Program-made: the position numbers and the translations under genes
Part shown: piece by piece, positions 11,373-21,422 of the stretch
How the letters are laid out: every line of letters starts with the position of its first letter
How positions within the stretch are numbered: the first letter of the stretch is position 1
Source: Asterella californica
Lineage: Eukaryota > Streptophyta > Marchantiopsida > Marchantiales > Aytoniaceae
NCBI GenBank assembly: GCA_036924285.1
Contig: JAYKYS010000012.1
Span: 10,540,001-10,604,000 of the forward strand
Direction of reading: 5' to 3'
DNA: 64,000 bases
The notes under the pieces: generated by a model
What the model saw: the letters and a program-made list of their open reading frames with translations, nothing else
Database searches by the model: none
What the model was told of the DNA's origin: nothing

Positions 11373-11385
11373 AACTCGACGTGAA
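11373..11385 (+). promoter_or_regulatory. Conserved leader motif AACTCGACGTGAA, candidate primer-binding region
   Basis: Lies 16 nt after the 5' LTR. The same 13 nt with a GGT just upstream lies 12 nt after the LTR4 5' LTR (42597-42609). Conservation right after two otherwise different LTRs suggests a primer-binding or packaging signal. I could not match it to a tRNA 3' end. Confidence 0.4.
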
Positions 11386-11432
11386 ACACGTAGGGTGGGA
11401 GTTTTCTTGAGAGTGTTACAAGATCAGATATC

Positions 11433-13277
11433 ATGGCCAACCAAGGATCATCAAGTGGAGGTGTTGATGCTGCTCAGCAACCTGTTCAGTTGGATGTTGC
11501 TACGATGAAGATGTTCTAACCTTTTTCCATGTTTATGCAACAACAGCAGAGCACAGAGAGGAAGGAGGTATTAGCAACCAAGGCGTTGCAATCTGTGGTG
11601 CATCAGATGGACCAGTTCAAGGGGACAGATATTTCCAAGTACGTGCGATACTATGCTAGGGAGATGGAAGTGAACAAGGTACATGACAAGGAGATGGTGG
11701 AGAACTTTGAACTTGCTGTTGTCCCTGAGATTCGTGGGCGTGTGAAGGAACTCAAGCAGCAGCAAGGACAGAGTTGGGAGAGCTTTATGCGAGCTTTGAA
11801 GGAGGAGTACTACACTGAAGATTCAGAGAGGGTGACCAAGAGAACATTCTTGGAGTGGGTGGTTAAGCCTAACAAAGGTTTGTCTGTAAATGAGATGTTA
11901 AGGGAGTTTGATCGTCAGTATGCTCAGCTTTCTAGGACAGAGAAGCTTACACTAGAGGTGGAGAAGACCGAGCTTTTCTTACAAGCAGCGGACGTGACTA
12001 TTCAGGAGAAGCTTGAGCTGTTGCTGGAAGACAAGAGTGAGGAGAGAGGATTGAAGACTGACTAGAAAGAGGTTGAAGAGGCTGTCTCTTTGCTGACCAA
12101 GAGACAAAGAAGAAGGGACAAGGTGGTGGTAAGTGAAACAGCACCTCTGATAATTCTTGTCAAGCAGTTGCCTACTAAGCCCACTTTGGTAATTGCTAGA
12201 GAGGAAGACTCACCGCTTGATGAGTTGATTAAGGGTATGAAAGAGCTTAAGCTTAAGCTCACTAGGTTAGAAGAGAAGGAGCAGAATGTGCAGCTTGCTA
12301 TGGAGAGATCTCAGATGAGAGAAGGTTTTGTTCATCGTTGTATATGGTGTGATAGCCTAGACCATGTAAGAAGAGATTGTGGAGAGTTTTCAGATGCATT
12401 GAGGAAGGATCTGATCTTCTTCAAAGATGGTAAGATCCATCTGAGAGAGACAGGGATGATGTCGGGCACCAACTTTGGCAAGGGTGGTATGAAAAGACTT
12501 GTGAATGAGATATCAGCATCACATGCTGTTTCTCTTATGAATGCTGCTACCTGTGGAGTGAAAGTGGAGATGGAGAGAGAAAAAGGGACTACTGGGTTGT
12601 GGTCTGATGTAGTGAGATCCGTAGCTAGAACAGAGCTAGACAAGGATGTGCTACGAAGGGTTGGAAACTCAATTCGAGAAACTACAGGATGGAATGATCC
12701 TGTGGATACTATGTCAGTGCATGCTTATGTTGCAAGAAGTCAGCATGAAGCTGTACTAGAAGAAAAACGCAGGAGGGAGGATGCAGGTGAGGCTTCTACA
12801 GCTAAACGACCTGCTACAAGGAGTGAAAGGGCTAGACCAGAGACAAGACAAGAGACAACACCTACTCGGGAGGAAACTATGGAAGATCTATCATCTACAA
12901 CACCAAAGGAGAAGGAGAGAAGCAAAGAGAAGAGTAAGATGCCTGCATACAAACTTCAGTCTGACATTGAGATTGCTACAGACTTGAAGCAAGTGTTAGA
13001 GAATCGTATCTTGAATAGGAAAGTTGAGTTTACTTTGGGTGAGATTCTTGGGATTGCAAAACGTGAGTTCCATGAGGTTATCATAGATATCATCAAGAGA
13101 AAACGTCAGATTTTGGGTGAAGCAGCTACGCTTAACGCTCTAGGGACCAAACTGTTGGAGAATGAGGAAGATGAGGTTGCTGGTTACTGCTCTCAAGTAT
13201 CAGAAGGGATATCGTATCAGCACGTGAGGTTTGAAGATGAGGTGGAAGCATCGCAGAAGAGCCATGGCATTGATTGA
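11433..13277 (+). pseudogene. Gag of LTR1-family element
   Basis: The ATG at 11433 starts MANQGSSSGGVDAAQQPVQ in the same frame as the rest. TAA at 11517 and TAG at 12063 interrupt it, and reading continues in frame past both. Residues ~60-200 form a capsid-like region (DISKYVRYYAREMEVNKV, FELAVVPEIRGRVKEL, ESFMRALKEEYY) that is shared with the LTR4 gag at 42662. A single knuckle CIWCDSLDHVRRDC follows near 12340. The C-terminal third is charged and rich in E, K and R, and includes a segment IATDLKQVLENRILNRKVEF near 12970. The stop at 13277 overlaps the protease frame (+1 relative to gag), by either a damaging indel or a frameshift site. Confidence 0.85.
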
Positions 13278-13610
13278 TCACGGCTCAAAGATTAATCTGA
13301 TGTCTAAGGAGCTATACAAGCGTGGGAGGTGGCCCATAGACACCGACCATGGATGGCTCATCCGTGCTGCAAACAACCAGAGGGGAGAACTCTATGGTGT
13401 TTGTCCCAACATCAAGGTAACTGTGGGTGACATCAATGATGTTCAGAAGTTCTTTGTACAAGACATGTCAACCTATCCTATCATTCTAGGGCAGCCTTAC
13501 ATTATTGCTGTTAGAATGGAGACATGAGTTATGGATGATGGTTCAGCCTATGCTAAGATACGTAGTAGAGATGACAGAAGAGCTGTTCAGTTTGTGGCTT
13601 CGTCTTCTGA
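13231..13610 (+). pseudogene. Aspartic protease of LTR1-family element
   Basis: The active-site block reads ALIDHGSKINLMSKELYKR (~13265), with DHG where most retropepsins have DSG or DTG. The downstream block YPIILGQPYI (~13475) is the standard ILGxP motif. A TGA at 13525 interrupts, and the same frame then resumes with DDGSAYAKIRSRDDRRAVQF. After about 13600 the text no longer belongs to this gene. This is the only copy of the protease in the window. Confidence 0.8.
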
Positions 13611-15056
13611 GATGCAGTCGTCTTCTGCAGCTGAGGCTCCTTTCTTGTGCGCTTCTCAAGGTCTGCTTCGTCTTCCTCTTTGTGTAGACAATCCGTGCAA
13701 TCTCCATGATCTTCTTCTTCTACAGAGATATGATGTACCACTGCTAACTCGAGCTTAGAAGCGGATGCGGCTTCTGCAAGAGGTGTGGTATCTGCAAATC
13801 TAACCATTTGTCGTGGGCGTAAGGTCTGAGGACAATTTCCTATGAAATGTCCTGCTTTCTTACAATTCCCACACAAGGACACTTGCCCAATCTATCTTCT
13901 CGGATGAGGACAGGTGGACCACCATTGTCCTGTCTCTCCACAATTGTTACATGCTCCAGAAAGAGGGTTTAGAGGTCGTTGTGATGAAGAAGGTTGAGCA
14001 GGAGGCGTAGGAATGAATGGTTGTATCGTCTTGATCTTATAGCAGGATTCCTCACTTGGATCGTATAGATATCTCTCATCGTCTGCCCAATTAACAGCTT
14101 GGTCCTGCGTACACTGATCTCTGGTGTGTACGGAAGAGTTACAAAGGTTGCACCAAATGTTTGGCCGGGAAGCCATAGGTTGCTTCTGCTTGTCCTTTTG
14201 GTTCAGAAGATGAACTTCAGGTCTGCAAACTATTTTAGTACTTCATCGATCGGGAGGTCAGGTGTAGACTGAATGATCTGAGTCTGAGGAGTCTTCTGCA
14301 CAACTTCTTCCCTAGATCGTGTTTTCTCCTTCTTCTTTTTCTGTGTCTTCTTCTCTTGTTTAGATTCAGATTCTGAACTTTCGACAGTAGACTCTTCAGA
14401 AGTAGAGGATACTTCTGAAGCATTGTTATCAGTTTCAGTGGACTTGGACTTCCTCTTGGACTTCCTAGAAGCTTTTTTGACTTCTTGGACTTCTTCGAGG
14501 TCTTCCTTCTGTCTTTCGTCATATTCCGAGTGATGTTCTAGTTTTCATACTGCTCTGCATGCTTCTGTACTTCTACTAAATCATCACCTCCTCCTCTTCT
14601 ACAATACAACTCCATATCCGGAGACAATCCTCCCAACTATCAGTCCACGGCTTGCTGAGCACAATAACCGGGTCTTCCTTTGTTCTGAGGGATGCGATCT
14701 AGGAGGTCTTCAAACCTCTTGGTGTAATCCCGCAGTGTCTCTTTCTTCTTCCGTTTGAGCCTCTGAAGTTCTATGAGGGTCATCCAATCATAACCCACTT
14801 CTCTGAACCTCTTCAAAAAAGTTGCCTTCAGAGTAGCCCAAGCGGCCATAACTAACTCATCATCCAACACTTTATTCATCCATTTCCTTCCCTTCCCTAT
14901 GATTAAACTAAGAAATACACGGAGTCTGTCGGCATCAATGTCTTCTTTGTTGAATCGAGAGATGGTCTCGAACATCGTGATGAAGTCATCAGCGTCAACA
15001 TCATGATCGTACGGATGGTACTTCTGTCGAGTGTGGGAAGCCATGTTGACTACCAA
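13595..15056 (-). pseudogene. Gag of a different gypsy family, three zinc knuckles
   Basis: The N-terminal frame (15056-14640) is a capsid-type gag: DADDFITMFETISRFNK, RLRVFLSLIIGKGRKWMNKV, ATFLKRFREVGYDWMTL, ETLRDYTKRFEDLLDRIP. A Lys/Glu/Ser-rich linker follows (about 14520-14235). Three CCHC-type knuckles come next: CNLCNSSVHTRDQC, CNNCGETGQWWSTC (the His is Gln) and CGNCKKAGHFIGNC. Stops and shifts lie near 14640, 14570, 14230 and 13890. No protease or RT of this element follows, since the sequence switches to the plus-strand element at about 13600. Its upstream leader is split by the two LTR3 insertions. Confidence 0.82.
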
Positions 15057-15480
15057 CTTCTTCCTCTATCAGACCCAGGTGGTGGAGATGGTCTTCTCGA
15101 AGGCCCAGGTCTGTCTGAGCCACGAATGTCATCTTCTGAGGCAGAGCTGCTGTCGCTGCCACCTTCTGAGATATCTAGAGCGATCCCCTCCAGTCTTCCT
15201 TCATCTTGAGAAGCCTCTCCCGCATTTGGGAAGATGTCTTCCGCGTAATTTGTAGAGCCAACTTTTTCAATTTTTTTACAGAAGATGCTTGAAATGTAGA
15301 AGTTCGTAGAAGAAATAATGAAAATAGAAGAAGAATATATTAGTTTTAGTGAAGAAGAGTAATTGTGAAGAGAAGAGCCTTCTCATAGCAGAGTAGTACG
15401 AAGTCTGAGTAGGATAGAACAAGCTATCTATCCGAAGAAGGACAAGAAATACAAGCGGCGAAGACGAAGATGATCTGCGC
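15057..15480 (-). other. Leader of the three-knuckle gag element
   Basis: No convincing coding signal. It continues across the two solo LTRs: GCGC joins 15480 to 17205 and GCGG joins 17646 to 19363. Confidence 0.5.
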
Positions 15481-17200
15481 TGTCGAGGCGAGAGTTTCTT
15501 GGGAAGGGCGAACCTTCTAGCTGTGATACGATCGTGAAGAGGAGGACGAAACACCACACACGGAATACGGACCGTAAGAAACCACACCACCACGTTCTCG
15601 ATCTGGCCAGGATAAAACACACGGCGTGCAAGTAGATCTTCAACTCCAGGTCATTCAGATTGCAAAGCTCACGCTCAGTAACTCAGAATATCAGAAAACT
15701 GCTCTTGTGAAGCACCAGCGCGTTCACCTAGAAGCTTCTCGTTTTCTATTTAGAAAGATACACGTACAAGTTCTTGGTCTCCTCTCTACTCGATTCTGCT
15801 CTCTACTCTCAATCCCTCGATATCAAAACTCTGATCAGACAGAAAAATATCTTCAGATGTAGTCTTTGTAAAATCTCCTAGCTCTTCGATTCCTCTCTAC
15901 TCGATAGTTCTCGCACGGTAAACTCTACACTGCTCGATGATCGACAAACTCCGATAATGTGACAATGGACTGAGAATTCTCTCTCTCCGGAGTACACCCC
16001 TCTGGGTTTTCCTCCACCCTACGTAACCTTCAGTGTCACCTGGCAGGGGTAAAAGATGCCCTAAACAGATGGCAGCAGAAAAATAAATCACCGATAATAA
16101 ATCTACACGTAAGAAGACTATTTCACTAAGCTTCGTAGGTTCATCTGTACGGACGGCCACTGAGTCGGTCGTACAGTCAGCATTTGCCACCTCCACTCGA
16201 AGTAACTCTACCCACGGCTACCTCTGGCCACCGGAATCACCTCGTTCTGACACGTGGAGGTCGAGTTATCATCATTGTCGTTTTTCGGCCCCCTTAAACT
16301 TCGAAGTACTGTAAGTATTGTCTCAATATCAGTTTCACTTGAGTTTTCGACCCAAGTGAATAATATTTCGAACTCTAAATTTTTCTACAAAAGAATTAGT
16401 ACCGACTTGGAGTATCTTTGATGCCATCTCGCTACCCCAGGACTTAGAGGGCCGCAACCGAATTCGTACTAATTACCTCGACAACCCGAAGGTGAGAGGT
16501 CCATTTCGAAACCCGGTGGTAATCTCCCTCTAGCATCCACACTAGGTGACTGCACTAGTGCAGGGATAGACGGAGGCGTCCCGCATTCACGGTACGTTTA
16601 AGGGACATCTAGTGTCTCGCCCCTAGGCAACTTGGTGCCCCTCATATTTCCCCGAAAGGGCCAGCCTACTCCAAGCCGGTTGTGAGTCTGAAGGGATTTG
16701 ATCCGGAGACCTCCTCCCTTCAAGTTTTTCAGCTACACCACGGAAGCTGATCTCACAACTGGTTTTGAAGACCAGTTTCTAAGCTAATATGCTTGAAAGC
16801 TGCGGTATTTCGTCATTCCTTTGCTAACACGAAGTGCCATAACTTTCTCTAGAAATGCTCTTTTTGTACATTTCGAATTTTAAACAAATACTACACACTA
16901 CATCTACATGAGAAAAATCTAAAAAGTATTTTTCGGACTCACTAAGATTTATCGTAAATTTCCCGGTATTAGAAATCTTGTAGAAGAACCCCAAGTAACT
17001 TTTCGCCTGCAACTCCGTTTGTAACTTTTGAACATACCACGGTGATCAGCGCGATGAGACCTACGCCATGGTGTTTTCAGATTTTCGAATATTCACTTCC
17101 TCCAGAATCGACTTCTCTGAGGTCTTAACTTCACTTAGAGAGACTAACTTCTAACTGAGAGATGAATTATTCACTATGTGGAATAATTCACATCACGACA
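15481..17200 (-). repeat. Solo LTR3, copy a
   Basis: 1720 bp, TGTCGAGGCGAGAG at the left and ATCACGACA at the right. GCGC flanks both ends (15477-15480 and 17201-17204), which is a clean 4-bp duplication. No internal domain adjoins it. Orientation is set by the left end, which matches the U5 ends of minus-strand LTR1 and LTR2. Confidence 0.88.
16684..16752 (-). other. tRNA-like segment inside LTR3
   Basis: The minus strand contains an A-box-like TGGTGTAGCTGA and, about 30 nt later, a B-box-like GGATCAAATCC. It is conserved in the second LTR3 copy at 18841-18908. A full cloverleaf is not convincing, so it is not called a tRNA gene. Confidence 0.45.
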
Positions 17201-17204
17201 GCGC

Positions 17205-17646
17205 ATACCCTTGTCAGGCCTATAGAGAGGAATGAGTGGCGACTTTGGCACATGTGAGAAGTTCAAACCTAACTATATACTCAGAAAATTAATTCATTAT
17301 CCAATCCACTTTTAGCGCGTAGTGATTTTACATTTGCGAAGAGAGTCAAAACGAAGATAGTGAACCTGAGCGAAGACTCGCATTTAGGCGAAGGTTAACC
17401 TGAGCAAAGATTAGCGCATAGGTGAAGTTCATCTCACATCCTATTCAGTCGTCTTTGTAGGTGCGATATCTGTCACCTCGAAGTTATCAAGAATTCGAGT
17501 CTTTGAGTTAGACCAGCAAGAACTTCGGCAGCTTTGGCCGAAGCTGCCGAAGTTGGATATGGGGAGGTTGGACCCGAATATCTGGCAAATTCATCAGCTA
17601 GATACGAATGTGCGAAGATCATGCGGCCGAAGAGAGATATGCGCGG
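17205..17646. other. Unassigned segment between solo LTRs
   Basis: Probably leader sequence of the element whose gag is at 13595-15056. It holds a repeated GCGAAG-type motif (17335-17430) and the hairpin at 17521. No supported gene. Confidence 0.4.
17521..17554. repeat. 14-bp perfect inverted repeat, 6-nt loop
   Basis: Arms 17521-17534 and 17541-17554 are exact complements, with loop TGGCCG. Confidence 0.8.
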
Positions 17647-19358
17647 TGTCGAGGCGAGAGTTTCCTGGGAAGGGCGAACCTTCTAGCTGTGATACGATCG
17701 TGAAGAGGAGGACGAAAAATCACACACGAAATACAGACCGCAAGGAAACAAACCACCACGTTCTCGATCCAGCCAAGATAAAACACACGGCGTGCAAGTA
17801 GATCTTCAACTCCAGATCATGCAGATTGCAAGACTCACGCTCAGTAGCTCAGAATATCAGAAAACTGCTCCTGTGAAGCACCAGCGCGTTCACCTAGAAG
17901 CTTCATGTTTTCTATTCAGAAAGATACACGTACAAGTTCTTGGTCTCCTCTCTACTCGATTCTGCTCTCTACTCTCAATCCCTTGATATCAAAAACTCTG
18001 ATCAGACAGAAGTTCTCTTCAGACGTAACCTCTGTGTAAAATTTCTCCTAGCTCTTTGATTCCCTCTACTCGATAGTCTCCGCACGGTAAAACTCTACTC
18101 TGCTCGATGATCGACAAAACTGCGATAATTCGATAATGCCCGACAATGGACTGAGAATTCTCTCTCTCCGGAGTACACCCCTTTGGGTTTTCCTCCACCC
18201 TACGCATCCTTCACTGTCACCTGGCAGAGGTAAAAGATGCCCTAAACAGATGGCAGCAGAAAATTAAATCACTGATAAAAAATCTACACGTAAGAAGACT
18301 AGTTTACTAAGCTTCGTAGATTCATCTGTACGGACGGCCGCTGAGTCGGTCGTACAGTCAGCATTTGCCACCTCCACTCGAAGTAACTCCACCACGGCTA
18401 CCTCTGGCCACCGGAATCACCTCGTTCTGACACGTGGAGCCCGAGTTATCATCATTGTCGTTTCCCGCCCCCTTAAACTTCGAAGTGTCGTAAGTATTGC
18501 CTCAGGTATCAAGTGAATAATATGGCGAGCTCTACATTTTTCTACAATAGAATTGGTACCGACTTGGAGTATCTTTGATGCCATCTCGCTACCCCAGGAC
18601 TTAGAGGGCCGCAACCGAATTCGTACTAATTACCTCGCCAACCCGAAGGTGAGAGGTCCATTTCGAAACCCGGTGGTAATCTCCCTCTAGCATCCACACT
18701 AGGTGACTGCACTAGTGCAGGGGTAGACGGAGGCGTCCCGCATTCACGGTACGTTTAAGGGACATCTAGTGTCCCGCCCCTAGGCAACTTGGTGCCCCTC
18801 ATATTTCCCCGAAGGGGCCAGCCTACTCCAAGCCGGTTGTGAGTCTGAAGGGATTTGATCCGGAGACCTCCTCCCTACAAGTTTCTCAGCTACACCACGG
18901 AAGCTGATCTCACAACTGGTTTTGAAGACCAGTTTCTAAGCTAATATGCTAGAAAGCTGCGGTATTTCGTCTTTCCTTTGCTAACACGAAGTGCCATAAC
19001 TTTCTCTAGACATGCTCTTTTTGTACATTTAGAATTTTAAACAAATACTACATGTTACAATCTACATGAGAAAAATCTAAAAAGTATTTTTCGAACTCAC
19101 TCTGATTTATGGTAAATTTCTCGGTATCAGAAATCTTGTAGAAGAACTCCAAGTAACTTTTCGCCTGCAACTCCGTTTGCAACTTTTGAACATACCACGG
19201 TGATCAGCGCGACGAGACCTACGCCGTGGTGTTTTCAGATTTTCGAATGCTCACTTCCTCCAGAATCGACTTCTCTGAGGTCTTAACTTCACTTAGAGAG
19301 ACTAACTTCTAACTGAGAGGTGAATTATTCACTATGTGGAATAATTCACATCACGACA
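17647..19358 (-). repeat. Solo LTR3, copy b
   Basis: 1712 bp, closely similar to copy a along its whole length. GCGG flanks both ends (17643-17646 and 19359-19362). The duplications differ from those of copy a, so the two are separate insertions and not the two LTRs of one element. Confidence 0.88.
18841..18908 (-). other. tRNA-like segment inside LTR3, second copy
   Basis: Same A-box-like and B-box-like motifs as 16684-16752. Confidence 0.4.
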
Positions 19359-19513
19359 GCGGTCCGGGAACTGGACAGTTGAGAATTGAGAGAAGGTCTT
19401 GCTCGACGAGGCGGGTGAGAAGGGAGACCTGCTCTTCAACCATGCGTCGATGAAGAGCCTGGTGAAGGAAGGTCAGGATTACGGGGAGCTCTTCGTCCAC
19501 CCAGTCCACTCGA
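19359..19513. other. GC-rich unassigned segment
   Basis: A short plus-strand open stretch includes GDLLFNHASMKSLVKEGQ and ELFVHPVHS. Its base composition differs from the AT-rich surroundings. I do not recognise it. It may be an exon remnant or element leader. Confidence 0.3.
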
Positions 19514-19669
19514 TGTCGAGTGTGATCCGTCTACCTAGGAAAGCGCCGGGCTTCTTACTGTGGTTGTTTACTCAAGAGGTAGGCTTTTCAGGTTACAATA
19601 GGGCGCTATAAACACTCATGCAGGTGTGTAGGATCCTCTAATATGCTCAGAAAGCAAAATTCAGGTCTA
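19514..19669 (-). repeat. LTR1 fragment
   Basis: The U5 end of LTR1 (TGTCGAGTGTGATCCGTCTA) preceded by TCGA. It breaks off after about 156 bp. Confidence 0.75.
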
Positions 19670-19744
19670 TGCCACCTCATCGGTTCGTGTGTCTCTGGTT
19701 GATCGGTTAGTGAGCTTACACCTATCTTTGTTTTGTGTTCAAAA

Positions 19745-20330
19745 CTTTTAAAGCAAAGGAGAGTGGAGGCCTTTGACCTTAAGGAAATTAAAGTGATTAC
19801 TCGAAGAGGTCATAAGGATCTTATGAGTCTGTATCGACGCTCTATGGATCCATATACCCTTGCAGTTGGAGTGCGAATATTGTGAGAGATGGACGAAGAG
19901 CTCTACTTACCGCCAAGATTCCCTTTTCAAAACCCCTTTCAGATTAAACTGATGTACATGGAACGAGTCCATTTTCAACAGTTTTTGATAAGATCCTTCG
20001 GACATAACTTTCCCGCGCAAGTCATGCTCTCGCCTGTCCCTGTGATCTTACCTGTTATCACTTACGGCCAAGAATGGGATCTTATCATCTTTATCCTCAT
20101 CTAACGAAGGATGGATCTAAATCATCTCCCACCTGTAAACTTTAACACTGAGTGTGAGATAAGATACATCTGTCGACCCAAAGTCATGTACGAAGTCTAG
20201 TAGTGAGGAACTTCGGAAAGGAATACTATCGAGAGATCATGTCATCGCATATCCCGTTTGTCGAGCTCATGATCATCCAACGTTTTCGTGTGGTTATCTT
20301 GACCTTTTACTAAGAGAAAGAAATTGCTTA
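19745..20330 (+). pseudogene. Leader-ORF module, LTR2-type
   Basis: An open frame with one internal TGA reads ITRRGHKDLMSLYRRSMDPY, then MDEELYLPPRFPFQNPFQIK, then ERVHFQQFLIRSFGHNF and VPVILPVITYGQEWDL. After a stop it continues with RMDLNHLPPVNFNTECEI, YICRPKVMYE, and shifted NFGKEYYREIMSSHIPF. The two halves look like diverged repeats of one unit (LPP, FG-NF or FG-EYY, M-S-x-P, hydrophobic run). The same protein is encoded at 35380-35880 minus and its LTR duplicate, and half of it at 9885-10071. Protein-level conservation across different elements argues for past coding function. The family is unknown to me. Confidence 0.55.
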
Positions 20331-20445
20331 GATTTAGAAGAAGTCAGAGAGAAATTACATGATATTAGTCGCTCCGATGTGCATCGGTCGTTAGTCATAG
20401 CCAGAAGGTACACCCTTGCTCAAAAAAAAGGCTCTCGCTACAACA
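19795..20445 (+). repeat. LTR2-related LTR, 3' part
   Basis: Matches the reverse complement of 35322-35950 and ends GGCTCTCGCTACAACA, followed by CCGT. The U3 side is not recognisable. The leader module is encoded inside it. Confidence 0.7.
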
Positions 20446-20449
20446 CCGT

Positions 20450-21418
20450 GTGCCGCTCGGTCTTCACTACTTTCTCTCGCTGTTTGCTCAAATGCTTGTT
20501 TCAGAGAAATACAACGTATCGTCGAGGTGGATAATGCAGGTTGGAATCCAGAAGAGATGGTCTGACTCCTTATGGAATTTGTTTATCCGACCAGAAGAGA
20601 GAAGACCCGAGGTCATAAATAATATATTTTTTCAAAATGACAACAAATGGTGTTCGCATAGGAAAGCACTCGAGTGGAGACGGAGGCAACCAAGAAGGAG
20701 AATGCAGGATCACCACTATCTGAATTCATACCACCAGCCTTTGGGTTGTTCTCAAGTCTAGACGTCCACATCTAGACTGAAACGCTCCTTGGAACTAGTC
20801 CAATCATCACCTCATGTCTCTAGAGTCCATCGACCAAACTCTAAGGTCGGATGACATGTCTTAATCCACCTAGACATCAAGTCTCCCTCATATATACTTC
20901 TGGATCGGCGACCATGTCCTCCTCTTTGATCCTTGAAAATTATATCACAACCCGATCACGAGATCGATCATAATTCTCAGCTTCGATGTCAATTTGAGGA
21001 GTTCTTGGTATCATGAGAAACTTCTCGTTGAGATCTTTCCAATGATATCTTGTTCGCCTCAAGATCTTATCTCGAGCTCTGTCCATGATCCAGAATGTTG
21101 CTAGAGCTCCAACACTTAGTATTTTTCCAAAGAACCGTGGTCTAGTGCTAGAGTGGGACCATGTGGTTCGGACCATAGTCCGTCTGTGTCAGACTCACGT
21201 CTCAAGCTTGCATTTCTGTCCATTTTCAGACTTGCTTTCTTAGGTAAACATTTGTCTGGGGTCGTCTTGGGATAGACTCTTACGTCCCAACCTAATGTTC
21301 CAACTTTAGTTCAGAGAACCACTTAGGATTCATCTGTTCTCGACTTCTCAGCCAAGCCGTTAAGTCCTACTCGCGTTGTTCATAACCTAGCGCAAGTCCA
21401 CTAGGATTCTATTGTTCG
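20450..21418. other. Unassigned stretch
   Basis: Holds small open stretches on both strands (for example 20450-20761 plus, 20940-21176 minus) with no motif I recognise. It may be the internal 5' region of the LTR2-type element that ends at 20445. No LTR boundary was found inside it. Confidence 0.3.
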
Positions 21419-21422
21419 CGTT

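Larger units (their letters stand above)
10076..13610 (+). mobile_element. LTR1-family gypsy element, 5' portion
   Basis: 5' LTR, leader, gag and most of the protease, then an abrupt join near 13600 to a minus-strand gag of another family. It inserted at ACGT (10072-10075) into the leader of the chromodomain element. With the 3' portion at 603-4954 it gives the overall family plan LTR-gag-PR-RT-RNase H-IN-LTR. Confidence 0.85.

Noticed and set aside
12740..12987. Frames overlapping LTR1 gag on either strand
   Set aside because: They are shadows of the gag frame, which has family motifs.
16684..18908. Functional tRNA genes
   Set aside because: Boxes are only approximate and the acceptor and anticodon stems do not pair well.
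15481..19358. Two LTR3 copies read as the paired LTRs of one element
   Set aside because: Each copy has its own matching 4-bp duplication (GCGC and GCGG), and the 446 bp between them lacks a purine tract, primer site or pol.
20940..21176. Minus-strand 78-codon frame as a gene
   Set aside because: No recognisable motif and no matching copy elsewhere in the window.
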